A stretch of 64,000 nucleotides of DNA, taken from the NCBI GenBank assembly GCA_963920575.1, contig OY986971.1, forward strand, positions 14,498,492-14,562,491. The letters run 5' to 3'. The notes beneath the pieces were generated by a model, which searched no databases, had not been told where the DNA came from, and saw only the letters and a program-made list of their open reading frames with translations. The stretch's first letter is position 1, and each line of letters begins with the position of its first letter. Made by a program: the position numbers and the translations under genes. This document shows, piece by piece, positions 48,618-58,391 of this stretch. The DNA is from Narthecium ossifragum (Eukaryota > Streptophyta > Magnoliopsida > Dioscoreales > Nartheciaceae).

Positions 48618-49467
48618 TGATACGGTTGGAAGTCCAACTCCACCTGGGCTAGACCAACCCACGCCCAATTATGGGGCAGGGCCCACACATGGGCTAGATC
48701 CAGTTGGGACCCACGCAGGTCAGGCCCCACCCCTTGGTAGGACCCGACCTTGGACCAGGTCTCAAGCCAAAGCCGCCCTTAGGGATCCTAATCCTTAGCT
48801 GGTTACTTCCTTAGTTAGTTCTTAATTGCTTTCCTAGTTGATTTCCTAGTTTGAGTCCAGTTTATGCTTTGTTTTATTAGTTCCTATTTTGAGTCCAGTT
48901 TGTTAGGGAGTTTGAGTTATGATTGAGTCTTAGTAGGAAAGTATGGTTACTTGCTGATTAAAGCAAGGTAGTTCTCTAGTTGAAGTAGGACTCTCTTGAG
49001 GCCTCTATAAAAGGACCTCCATAGCTTGTATTAGGTTTTATGCATTGAAGAATAAAGTTAGTAGTTAAAGTAGGATATCTTAGGAGTAGTTCTAATTTAA
49101 TATTCCACCACCACCAGCCCCTCCCACGTTTCTCTCTCTTGCTGGCCTTCTCCACCCGCCAGCTACCACCATCACCACCGCCGTCCACCGCTCCAATCCC
49201 GGCATCCTCCTTGGCCGCCGCCCCTCTTCTTCCACCTCTCTTGGCGTGGATCTCCAAGAGTAACCAGCCAACCACAAGAGGATCTGCAAGGTAACCTCTT
49301 CTCTACCGTCTCCTACCTTCAATCTTCAACTTCCTCGTCGAATACCTAGGGTCCTTCTCCTAAAACCCTAAAGGTATCTCTCGAACTAGCCATAGATTTG
49401 GCTGAGGAATAACTGAGACCAGGGAAGAGACCAGGTACACGTGCCTACGAGAAGGCACGGCGTAACA
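48618..49467 (+). repeat. 5' LTR of element C
   Basis: 850 bp from TGATACGGTTGG to CACGGCGTAACA. The TATA box TATAAAAG is at 49006-49013, inside the GAGGCCTCTATAAAAGGACC segment shared with the B, F and G LTRs. The first 180 bp duplicate the coding tail of the element's own frame, seen in the 3' copy. Confidence 0.93.
49006..49013 (+). promoter_or_regulatory. TATA box in element C 5' LTR
   Basis: TATAAAAG, preceded by GAGGCCTC. The 3' LTR copy is at 52989-52996. The surrounding 20 bp are nearly invariant between the B/C, F and G LTR groups, so this is the likely core promoter. Confidence 0.65.
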
Positions 49468-49470
49468 ACT

Positions 49471-49482
49471 TGGTATCAGAGC
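49471..49482 (+). other. Primer binding site of element C
   Basis: TGGTATCAGAGC, three bases (ACT) after the LTR end. It is an exact 12-base complement of the initiator tRNA-Met 3' end. Confidence 0.92.
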
Positions 49483-49529
49483 TCCGATCCGTCGGCTGTG
49501 CCGCCCAAAGCCTTCCAAAAGCTGCGTCG

Positions 49530-52500
49530 ATGGTCGGAGATATGGCCGTGAGTGCTTCCAAGGAGCGGGACCTTTCCGTAACCAGAGAAGAGATCGACGA
49601 TATCAAGGGATCACTGCTGTCCCTTCATACTGTGCAGCATGAGACGCACGCCTTGATCCTCGGGCTCTCGGAGAGGATGGCGTTCATGGCCTTGCAGATG
49701 CAGAGACAGAGTCCAGGAACGGCGGGAGAGCAAGGTAACCCTAACCCTAATCCTAACCAGCCTCCTACCACAACTCCTAGTCCCCCTAGGACTCCTCATG
49801 AACCAGTCCACATCCAGGAAGGATTCGGCCCTAGTCCCAACTACATCTTGGTTGGACCAGGTCCTACCCCTCCCACCCAACCGGCTCAACCAGCCCACAC
49901 CACACCCCTGGCCGGCCCCACCACCTTACCACCACCACCTGGCTCCACTGTCCTTCCACCCCCACCATACCAGCCTCTATATCCAACCTATCACCTCCCT
50001 CCATACCAGCAGCCTGCGCCCCCTCCACATGTCCCCTACAACCCAGCTCCTGCACCACCCCATTACTACCCTCCTCACACCCCACCGGCCTATGAGCAGC
50101 CCCATGACCCAATCCGTGAGCAACCCCTTGCTGCCCGGATTCCCCGCATGGACTTCCCCCGCTATGATAGAGATGCAGATCCTACTCACTGGATCCTGAA
50201 GGCAGAGCAGTTCTTCTCTTATCATCCTATCCATGAGCGAGAGAAGGTCCGCTATGCCGCCTATCACTTCGATGGAGATGCCCAGACATGGTACCAACTG
50301 TCGAAGGATACGGACGAGTGCGCAACATGGCATACCTTCCAGCATGCCTTGCACTTGCGCTATGGACCGACGACCTACGAGGACCCCATCGGCGAACTCA
50401 CTCGAATTCAGCAAGATGGTTCAGTCCGAGACTACCAGATCCGGTTCGATCGTGGTCTAGGTCGTGTTCCACACTTGGCTCGGGACGTGGTACTGAGTCT
50501 CTTCATCAGCGGACTGAAACCGGCCATCAGGTACGATGTTCAGCTCGCTAGACCAGCCACCATAGCCGAGGCTATCAGCTATGCCAAGACTCATGAGGCG
50601 AAGCAGTACGCGATCCGGCATGCTACGGCAAGGATGACGCCTGCACCTACCCGTCCAACCCCTGCTGCCCGTACCGCGCGCGCGAACTGGAGTTCGAGTG
50701 AGACTAGGACTCCTAGTCCTACTCAAACTAGGACTCCTAGTCAGACTCAAACTACAGTCCAACCCCAACGGAGACAGCTATCCCTAGCTGAACTGCAACA
50801 ACGAAGATCACAAGGACTTTGCTTCCAATGTGACGAGCCCTTTACACCGGGGCACCGCTGTAAGCAGCTGTTGAGCATTGAGATCGTCAACGAGGAACCA
50901 GCCGTGGAAGATCTGGGTGAAGCTGACTTGGAAGAGGAGACCCCGGTCCTAGATGAGCATGGAGAACCCTCACTTGGCATGATGATTGGCCAAGTGTTTG
51001 TGGATCTTCCAGCCACCAAGTCCCAGGTAGAGGATCCGCTACCGTCGCCAACTTCTGAACCTGTCCCTCCTAATCCAGACAACCTCTCCCACGGCCAACT
51101 TGAGTTCAGCCCCGCCGTCATGACAGCATCGCCACACTCGATAGCTGCCATCTCTAGTCCGGTTCCTCAGTGGCTAGAACCAATTCAGGAGGATGTCAAA
51201 ACTAATGCGGAGATGCAAAAGCTCGCCAAGGACATCCAAGACGGAATCACCAAGGGCCCGTGGACAATTCGCAATGGAGTCATCTTCCACAAGGACCGCA
51301 TCTTCTTAAGGAAGAACGCCCCAGTCATTCCGGAGATCTTGGCGACCCTACATTCCAGCACACATGAGGGGTTCGTCAAGATGTGGCACCGGCTGCGAAC
51401 CACCTTCTATTGGAAGGGAGCTCAGGTGCGGATCAAGGACTTCATCCGCCAATGTGACACCTGCCAGCGACACAAGGCCGAGACTCTAAAGCCAGCCGGC
51501 CTACTTCAGCCCCTACCAATTCCCCAAGAGGTATGGACTGATGTTTCTATGGACTTCATCGATGGCCTTCCTTCTTCTAGAGGATACACGGCAATTCTAG
51601 CAGTCGTCGACAGATTGTCCAAATATGCACACTTCGCTCCCCTACGGCATCCCTACACGGCCTATTCTGTAGCACGAGTCTTCTTCGACACCGTGTTCAA
51701 GCACCATGGCATGCCAACCAGTATTGTTTGTGATCGAGATCCCACCTTCACTAGCAACTTTTGGCAGGAGATCTTCAAACTCCAGGGAGTCAAGTTCAGA
51801 TTTTCCTCAGCCTACCACCCACAGACAGATGGCCAAACGGAGGTAGTTAATTGGTCCCTTGAGATGTACTTACACTGTTTTTCAGGTGATCGACCTTCAC
51901 AGTGGACCCAATGGCTGACCTGGGCGGAATACACCTATAACACCAGTTGGCACTCCAGCATCCAGCGGACGCCTTATGAGGTTGTGTATGGCCGACCCCC
52001 ACCTACCCTCTTGTCCTATGTATCTGGAACGGCTAGATCAGCAGCTGTAGATCACTTCTTAGTTGAAAGGGATCAAGTGATAGTAGATGTCAAGTCAAGG
52101 TTAGCAGCTGCCCAGAACAGGATGAAGCAGACCTATGATCGTGGACATCGAGACGTCGAGTTTCAGATTGGTGAGATGGTCTACGTCAAGCTACAGCCCT
52201 ATCGACAGAAGTCCGTGGCCAAGCGCAAGTCACAGAAGCTCGCTGCGAAGTTCTATGGGCCATACGAGGTACTGGAGCGTATAGGAGCTGTCGCCTATCG
52301 CCTCCGACTCCCATCAGATTCCAAGGTGCACCCTGTTTTTCATGTATCACTTCTGAAAAAGCACATTGGAATTGAAGTACCCGTCATCACCGAGATTCCG
52401 GACCTCTCAGAGGAGCAGCCTAAGCTGTATCCCCAAGCTATCATCGACCATCGGCACTTTCCCCGGCAATCAGAAGAAGTTCTAGTGCATTGGAAGGGCC

Positions 52501-52781
52501 ATAGTCCAGCTGAAGCCACATGGGAGGTATTCACTGAATTCTTGGATCGTTATCCTGACTTCGGCCTTGAGGACAAGGCTCTTTTCGAAGGGGGAGGGGA
52601 TGATACGGTTGGAAGTCCAGCTCCACCTGGGCTAGACCAACCCACGCCCAATTATGGGGCAGGGCCCACACATGGGCTAGATCCAGTTGGGACCCACGCA
52701 GGTCAGGCCCCACCCCTTGGTAGGACCCGACCTTGGACCAGGTCTCAAGCCAAAGCCGCCCTTAGGGATCCTAATCCTTAG
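49530..52781 (+). CDS. Gag-integrase-chromodomain fusion polyprotein, no polymerase
   Basis: One uninterrupted frame. The ATG at 49530 was chosen because it matches the gag ATG of element B; upstream codons lack an ATG. It encodes about 1,083 residues. Order: helical N-terminus (15-60), Pro-rich tract (70-200), Gag capsid domain (about 205-370, MDFPRYDRDADPTHW), CCHC-type knuckle C431-C434-H442-C444, acidic linker (450-550), integrase HHCC finger (H608, H612, C642, C645), catalytic core with D675, D735 and E771 (the D-35-E spacing), a GPYEVL C-terminal domain, and chromodomain (about 970-1022, LVHWKGHSPAEATWE). The last 60 residues are encoded inside the 3' LTR. There is no DSG/DTG protease, no YVDD-type box and no RNase H motif; the linker goes straight from knuckle to integrase. 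From the family, Gag packages RNA and integrase-chromodomain targets insertion. Polymerase and processing would have to come in trans. Confidence 0.92.
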   Translation: MVGDMAVSASKERDLSVTREEIDDIKGSLLSLHTVQHETHALILGLSERMAFMALQMQRQSPGTAGEQGNPNPNPNQPPTTTPSPPRTPHEPVHIQEGFGPSPNYILVGPGPTPPTQPAQPAHTTPLAGPTTLPPPPGSTVLPPPPYQPLYPTYHLPPYQQPAPPPHVPYNPAPAPPHYYPPHTPPAYEQPHDPIREQPLAARIPRMDFPRYDRDADPTHWILKAEQFFSYHPIHEREKVRYAAYHFDGDAQTWYQLSKDTDECATWHTFQHALHLRYGPTTYEDPIGELTRIQQDGSVRDYQIRFDRGLGRVPHLARDVVLSLFISGLKPAIRYDVQLARPATIAEAISYAKTHEAKQYAIRHATARMTPAPTRPTPAARTARANWSSSETRTPSPTQTRTPSQTQTTVQPQRRQLSLAELQQRRSQGLCFQCDEPFTPGHRCKQLLSIEIVNEEPAVEDLGEADLEEETPVLDEHGEPSLGMMIGQVFVDLPATKSQVEDPLPSPTSEPVPPNPDNLSHGQLEFSPAVMTASPHSIAAISSPVPQWLEPIQEDVKTNAEMQKLAKDIQDGITKGPWTIRNGVIFHKDRIFLRKNAPVIPEILATLHSSTHEGFVKMWHRLRTTFYWKGAQVRIKDFIRQCDTCQRHKAETLKPAGLLQPLPIPQEVWTDVSMDFIDGLPSSRGYTAILAVVDRLSKYAHFAPLRHPYTAYSVARVFFDTVFKHHGMPTSIVCDRDPTFTSNFWQEIFKLQGVKFRFSSAYHPQTDGQTEVVNWSLEMYLHCFSGDRPSQWTQWLTWAEYTYNTSWHSSIQRTPYEVVYGRPPPTLLSYVSGTARSAAVDHFLVERDQVIVDVKSRLAAAQNRMKQTYDRGHRDVEFQIGEMVYVKLQPYRQKSVAKRKSQKLAAKFYGPYEVLERIGAVAYRLRLPSDSKVHPVFHVSLLKKHIGIEVPVITEIPDLSEEQPKLYPQAIIDHRHFPRQSEEVLVHWKGHSPAEATWEVFTEFLDRYPDFGLEDKALFEGGGDDTVGSPAPPGLDQPTPNYGAGPTHGLDPVGTHAGQAPPLGRTRPWTRSQAKAALRDPNP
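52587..52600 (+). other. Polypurine tract of element C
   Basis: GAAGGGGGAGGGGA directly before the 3' LTR. It primes plus-strand synthesis in the family. It is also coding, in frame for the EGGGDD part of the polyprotein. Confidence 0.88.
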
Positions 52782-53463
52782 CTGGTTACTTCCTTAGTTA
52801 GTTCTTAATTGCTTTCCTAGTTGATTTCCTAGTTTGAGTCCAGTTTATGCTTTGTTTTATTAGTTCCTATTTTGAGTCCAGTTTGTTAGGGAGTTTGAGT
52901 TATGATTGAGTCTTAGTAGGAAAGTATGGTTACTTGCTGATTAAAGCAAGGTAGTTCTCTAGTTGAAGTAGGACTCTCTTGAGGCCTCTATAAAAGGACC
53001 TCCATAGCTTGTATTAGGTTTTATGCATTGAAGAATAAAGTTAGTAGTTAAAGTAGGATATCTTAGGAGTAGTTCTAATTTAATATTCCACCACCACCAG
53101 CCCCTCCCACGTTTCTCTCTCTTGCTGGCCTTCTCCACCCGCCAGCTACCACCATCACCACCGCCGTCCACCGCTACCAGCCACCGCTCCAATCCCGGCA
53201 TCCTCCTTGGCCGCCGCCCCTCTTCTTCCACCTCTCTTGGCGTGGATCTCCAAGAGTAACCAGCCAACCACAAGAGGATCTGCAAGGTAACCTCTTCTCT
53301 ACCGTCTCCTACCTTCAATCTTCATCTTCCTCGTCGAATACCTAGGGTCCTTCTCCTAAAACCCTAAAGGTATCTCTCGACCTAGCCATAGATTTGGCTA
53401 AGGAAGAACTGAGACCAGGGAAGAGACCAGGTACACGTGCCTACGAGAAGGCACGGCATAACA
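52601..53463 (+). repeat. 3' LTR of element C
   Basis: 863 bp, identical in layout to 48618-49467 with an extra 13-bp duplication (CCGCTACCAGCCA-like) near 53174. The stop codon of the polyprotein lies inside it, at 52779-52781. Confidence 0.93.
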
Positions 53464-54003
53464 GACGTGCACTGTAGATGGTGGCGGCGATGGATGGTGG
53501 CCGGCTGGTGGAGAGAGAATCCGACAATAGAGAGAGATGAAGGTGGCTGGGGGATTTGTGGAAGATTAAGTTACAACTACTCCTAGGGTTAAAACTACAA
53601 AATTATCATTCTAATAACTCTATTTTATTCTCATAATTCGTCATACCCTAATACAAGCTATGGAGGTCCTTTTATAGAGGCCTCAAGAGAGTCCTGCTCC
53701 AACTAGAGAACTACCTTGCCTTAATCAGCAAGTAATCAGATTTTCCTACTAAGACTCAATCACATCTCAACTGACTTCTAATAACCAGGAATTAAATATG
53801 TAATTAAGTGGCTTGACTCAACCAACTAGGACTCATGATAGGAACTAGCTACGCACAAACTGAACTCAAACTAGGAAATCAACTAGGAAAGCAATTAAGA
53901 CCCAACTAAGGAATTAATCAGCTAAGAATAGGATTCCTTTTGGCTGGCTTTGCCTTGAGACCTGGTCCAAGGTCGGGTCCTACCCCATAATTGGGCGTGG
54001 GTC

Positions 54004-54698
54004 CTGTCTAGGAAAGAAATCAGGTTTAGATGAATTGACATGAGTTTCCAAGGAAAAATCATTCGATATCACACTAATGATTTGTGGCTCATAGCCCGGG
54101 CAATCATGTTGGGAATAGTTCCTATGCATGATTATGAGTACAAATGCATAAAGAGATCTTGCATGGCTCGGTATTAGTTACATGAGGGATCATAAATACA
54201 ATGATCTGGTGTGCTTAAGATGATTTGGGGTTGTTACCGAGGAAAATATTTAAGCGCCGGCTAGTGTATACCCATCATCTCAATCAATCAATGACTATCT
54301 ATTCAAACGTGTGGCATCTATCTAACAGGTATAACACCTGCAAGATCAGAACATGACAGGTGGACGAACCAGCAATGGGGTTAGTAGAACCATCGCGTAC
54401 AAGACCACGAGAGAAAAGAAACGTCGGCCAATAGAACGAGACTCCTATGTTCGAACACCATCATTACGTCGCCTACGCATTTATTGCGATATAATCCAAC
54501 ATTACGACACTCGAAGCTTTAAGCTTTCCTTAATAACCCCAAACTCGGGCTAAGCAACCCTGAAGTCGAGGCACCCCACGAGGGTAGATCTCAGAGCGAA
54601 ACAACCTCCAAGTCGGACCACCAATATGAAGCCAATCCTAAAGACAAATAACCTCGAGGTCGAGGCACTAAGCAACCTCGAGGTTGACATAGTATATG
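54004..54698. other. Unassigned segment
   Basis: About 700 bp between the broken end of LTR B and LTR R. The right part repeats CCTCGAGGT / GTCGAGGCA motifs (54590-54690), which suggests part of another LTR. No terminal TG/CA pair, coding domain or RNA gene was recognised. Confidence 0.4.
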
Positions 54699-55512
54699 TG
54701 TCGCGCCCCGACCCGTGAAAGCCCAACCATGCTGGGGACGCGAACTGGAACCTAACTAACTGCGGAAATTTTAGCGAGGGTTCCCTCTAGTGTACTCGTT
54801 TCCCTAAGCATTCATCAAACACCCTCAATTAACAATTCTAAAATTAACAGAAAGCTCAAGATTAACAGATTACAAATCCAAAGTGATACAATTCTACAAA
54901 ACGTTGAAGAGGGGAAAACAAGTACAAACATTTATACACTCCTGTAGGAGGCTAACTATACAGGGGTTCTGAAGACAGAAAGATCACCGCTCCTCAAACT
55001 CTACCAGGCGCCGCCGCCCCGCCAATCAACTTCCCTGTAGGGACCACCGAAGAGGAGCTAATGTCTGCACCTGCAAAACGCAGCCCGGGTAAGAATGAGC
55101 AACTAAGCTCAGGAGAGAAACTACACTACGACTCATAGAAGGAAGAGGGACACACAAAAGTGTCGCCCTCTAGCAAGGTCTGGGTGTACACAGGGGTCCC
55201 ATAACCCCACCGCGCGTCCCTGAGGGGCCTCAATCATGGTCTTCTAGCCGAGCAAGTCACATACTGGGTCACCTTCAGCGAGCCAGGAAACCAATACTAC
55301 CATCTCAAAATCAGGAAACCAGCACTGCTAGGCGGGAAGACAACACCGCTGAGTAGGCACACCCTCTACTCAAAAGACAAGAAACCGGACACTGACTAGA
55401 CCTCAAAACCCGGGTCGAGGTCGACACAACCTCTAAATCATCGATCAATAAGTGTTCAAGTCATCTAGGCCTATCATCAAATCGACTAAACAGAACCATT
55501 CAAACCTGGACC
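54699..55512 (-). mobile_element. Partial D-type LTR R, minus strand
   Basis: The plus strand starts TGTCGCGCCCCGACC, like the outer end of the D LTR, and follows it (CTGCACCTGCAAAACGCAGC, GGGGTCCCATAACCCCACCG) up to 55512, where LTR S begins. The upstream half of the LTR (in its own orientation) is missing. Confidence 0.75.
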
Positions 55513-56670
55513 TGTCACACCCCGACCCAGAAAACCCATCCGAGCCGAGGTGTGAGGGGAAACCTACACTATTCATCTCCAAATGGCGCGATACGAAGCG
55601 GAAAAGACAGATAAACTTAAACAATTTATATTCCAGAGGTGAAATAGTAATTCAATTCATATATATATCAAGTTGTACTATTTAAACATCTGATACAATT
55701 CTTATCAATTTCCTCCAAGGGAAAAGATATATACAATAATCCAAAATTCCTCAAAAGACGTTTACAATTTATAAAACTGCCAAAGTACAACAATTCATCC
55801 TCCAGCAACCTCAAGCACCTCTGGATGTAGTCGCGCCGTCAAAAGCTGATCCCGCCGGCTCTACTGCTGAAGAACTGGCGTATGCACCTGCAAACGCAGC
55901 CCGGGTAGGAGTAAGCGATAAGCTCAGTAGGGTTCTACTCTACGGCACACTGAAAGGAGGAAAACAACAACAGTGTTGTCTCCCTGCTCAAGTCTAACGG
56001 ATGCCACGGGTCCCATAACCCTATCGATGTCCCAAGGGCTCCTGTCATGAAACCTCTCTCCTGAACATGTTACCAGGAGGCCAAGGAACAGTAACATGCA
56101 GGATCACCCTTACCCAAGCTGGAATACCATGCCTTGGGGAACCACGTCAGGAACGCACCGACAACCATCCTTAGTACTTAGCCTTGGGAAGACAACACGA
56201 CCTTTAAGCCTCAAAACAAAGATCAGAGTCAACTAGCGTGCATCCTCAATAACATGAGATTCTGATCAAACAATCACACCCTAATCTTGACTACCCAGCC
56301 GCAGTCCTAAGGCTAGATCCGAGCTACCCGAGAGCCTCAAATCGGCGATCAACCCATCGCCCGCCTAACCTCATATGCCTCTAATGCAAACAAGATGCAT
56401 GCAATGTTCAGGCATAGATAATGAGATATAAGGATGCAACAACATGACAATAATCATATAGGGCTAGGCATAGCCTACAACTAGCCCAAGGGGTGAGCAT
56501 AGCAAAGGGTCTCAAATAAAGATAATATATACTAACCAAGCGATGATTAGAGCAAAGCATTGAACACAAATATACAATAGTCTTCAGTGCTCTCCTGCAC
56601 CTGACAGACTAAGGTTCCACCGTTACCCCGCAGGTAACTGGCCAATATTTATACAATAGCCCTCGGCACA
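55513..56670 (-). mobile_element. Partial I-type LTR S, minus strand
   Basis: The plus strand starts TGTCACACCCCGACCC and contains CACCTGCAAACGCAGCCCGG, corresponding to the end of solo LTR I in reverse orientation. It inserted into R and is cut at 56670 by the 5' LTR of element K. Confidence 0.7.
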
Positions 56671-58342
56671 TGATAAGTGCATGAAAGTGCACTCTAAATA
56701 GCCTTATAACCATCTCAATTGCTAGATTATTATCTTTAATCAACATCTTTATTCCTATTTTTATATCTATATGTTGCTTCACATAGTTGTTTGGAAAATG
56801 CAGGAAAAAGGAGAAAAGAAGCTGAAAAGAGTGCATGGATCAAATTTAAAGATTTATCTGTACCTGCTCATGAAGAACCAGAGGATGTGCCATACATGGT
56901 TGGAAAGCTCTTGAAGTCTAGATTCTGGAGAATTTTACGGTTCGTGATTCCGAGTTTCGTAGAGGAAGTTACGGCAATTTCAGTACCGATGCGCAGTCTG
57001 AATGGCAGAAAGGAAAATAAGCTGGAAGTCCGAGCGAAGGTCCGATCGATCGGACCACGCAAAAACGTGACAGAACATGTGTTTTTCAGCCACAACACAT
57101 CCGATCGATCCCTCCATCGCTCTTATGGGGTCCGATCGATCCGACACCAATGGTCCGATCGATCGGACTCGGAAAAAGTCAAAAACAGCGGATTTTTACT
57201 CAACCGATCGATTCAACACTCATAATTCGATCGATCGGACTTGGGAATTAAAGGGTGACAGAACGTATGCTTTTTAGAGGAACACAATTCGATCGATCGG
57301 ACCATCGATCGAACTCGGGAAGAGCCAGAGATGAAGAATTTTTACGAAGTCGATCGATCCGACTCCCTTAGTCCGATCGATCGGGCTCGGGCGTAAATAG
57401 AAGTTGGAGATCTCAATGAGACCGATCGATCCAACATCCCGAGGAGGATCGATCGGACGTTTCCAGTGAATTAAATCAACGGTTTTGATTTAACCCGAGT
57501 TTAGGCCTATAAATAGGATACTTAGGGTTATCAAAAGGGAACTTTTGGAGGACTTTTTGGTAGCGTTTGGAGGCGAAGAGAAGGGTTTCAGGCTTGGTTT
57601 TCTTTTCTTATTTCTTCTTTATTTCTCCATTAGTTTTGCTGCCCTCATGATGAACATGAGTGGCTAGTTTCTTTTCTAAGGTACCGATGTAGCCCTAACT
57701 GAATCATTCTATGTTATTGGATCATGATTATTTTATCAGTTTATTTTCCTTGATTTATTCATTATTATAACTGAGATCTTAAATACCTTTATCTGGCCAA
57801 TAAAAGTATTATAGATTGTTTTATGTGAGATTGGGCGAGGGTTCATTCCCTAATCTTGCAGGATCTATGAATGAATGAGTTTATGTCGAGGCCGGGTTCA
57901 AGCTAAGAGTATTCTTGGTTCATAATTGTTCTTCAGAGCTTAATGGATTCTTGGTTAACACTTAGTTATGGATTCATTAGCTAGGGTTAATTGAGGGTAC
58001 TTGGTGAAGACCGCGGCCGAACGGATCATCATACCGGAAGAACGAGCCCTTGGAATTAAACTGAAATCTTTATTGATTCAATGCATAGAATGAGGATGTT
58101 ATGGTGAAATCGGAACCTTAGTATTCATCCATCATATTTCTATCGTTTTCTTATTTCGTTATTAGGTCATCTATTTTCGAGACTTCATATTTCTTCTTTT
58201 CTCTTCCATATTTTCTTTCTTTTCTGTTCTTTGGCATTTTACTCTATTAATCTCTACAAATCTCTGTGGGTACGATACTCGTCTTGCTACTATACTGATT
58301 GCACCGATTCGTATACTTGCGAGATATAAAATTTATTCATCA
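56671..58342 (+). repeat. 5' LTR of element K
   Basis: 1,672 bp from TGATAAGTGCATG to ATTTATTCATCA. The TATA box TATAAATA is at 57508-57515. Between 57040 and 57470 there are about twelve CGATCGATC-type palindromes, mostly CCGATCGATCGGAC. It is similar to solo LTR L except at the 3' end. Confidence 0.85.
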
Positions 58343-58348
58343 AGTTTT

Positions 58349-58365
58349 TGGCGCCGTTGCCGGGG
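58349..58365 (+). other. Primer binding site of element K (tRNA-Asp)
   Basis: TGGCGCCGTTGCCGGGG, a few bases after the LTR. It complements the plant tRNA-Asp 3' end (recalled sequence ...CCCCGGCAACGGCGCCA). It is diagnostic for Athila/Tat-type elements. Confidence 0.88.
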
Positions 58366-58391
58366 ATTTGATTAGAGTTTATTTGTAGTGA

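Larger units (their letters stand above)
48618..53463 (+). mobile_element. Element C: young Gag-integrase-only LTR retrotransposon
   Basis: 4,846 bp, with a perfect target duplication GACGT (48613-48617 and 53464-53468), inserted in the 5' LTR of element B. LTR, primer site, one long frame, purine tract and LTR are all intact. The two LTRs (850 and 863 bp) differ by six substitutions and one 13-bp indel, so this is a recent insertion. The coding region has Gag, integrase and chromodomain but no protease, reverse transcriptase or RNase H. It must depend on another element for cDNA synthesis. Confidence 0.93.
35628..54003 (-). mobile_element. Element B, Gag-integrase family, decayed host of D and C
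   Basis: A minus-strand element whose 3' LTR is 35628-36425 and whose 5' LTR is 48333-54003, interrupted by element C (48618-53463). Its gag is interrupted by element D (38683-47983, target duplication GGTGG). With insertions removed it is about 4.2 kb. Primer site and purine tract are conserved. As in C, the frame goes from zinc knuckle directly to integrase with no protease, reverse transcriptase or RNase H. B also lacks most of the Gag core. The outer tip of the 5' LTR (about 60 bp) is missing at 54003. Confidence 0.85.
48333..54003 (-). repeat. 5' LTR of element B, split by element C
   Basis: The pieces are 48333-48617 and 53469-54003, together about 820 bp, collinear with 35628-36425 up to GGGCGTGGGT. 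The final segment (including TCCAACCGTATCA) is absent, and unrelated sequence follows from about 54004. Element C lies between the two copies of GACGT. Confidence 0.8.

Noticed and set aside
49470..49529. Start of the Gag-integrase frame at 49470
   Set aside because: That codon is TTG inside the primer binding region. The first ATG, conserved with element B, is at 49530.
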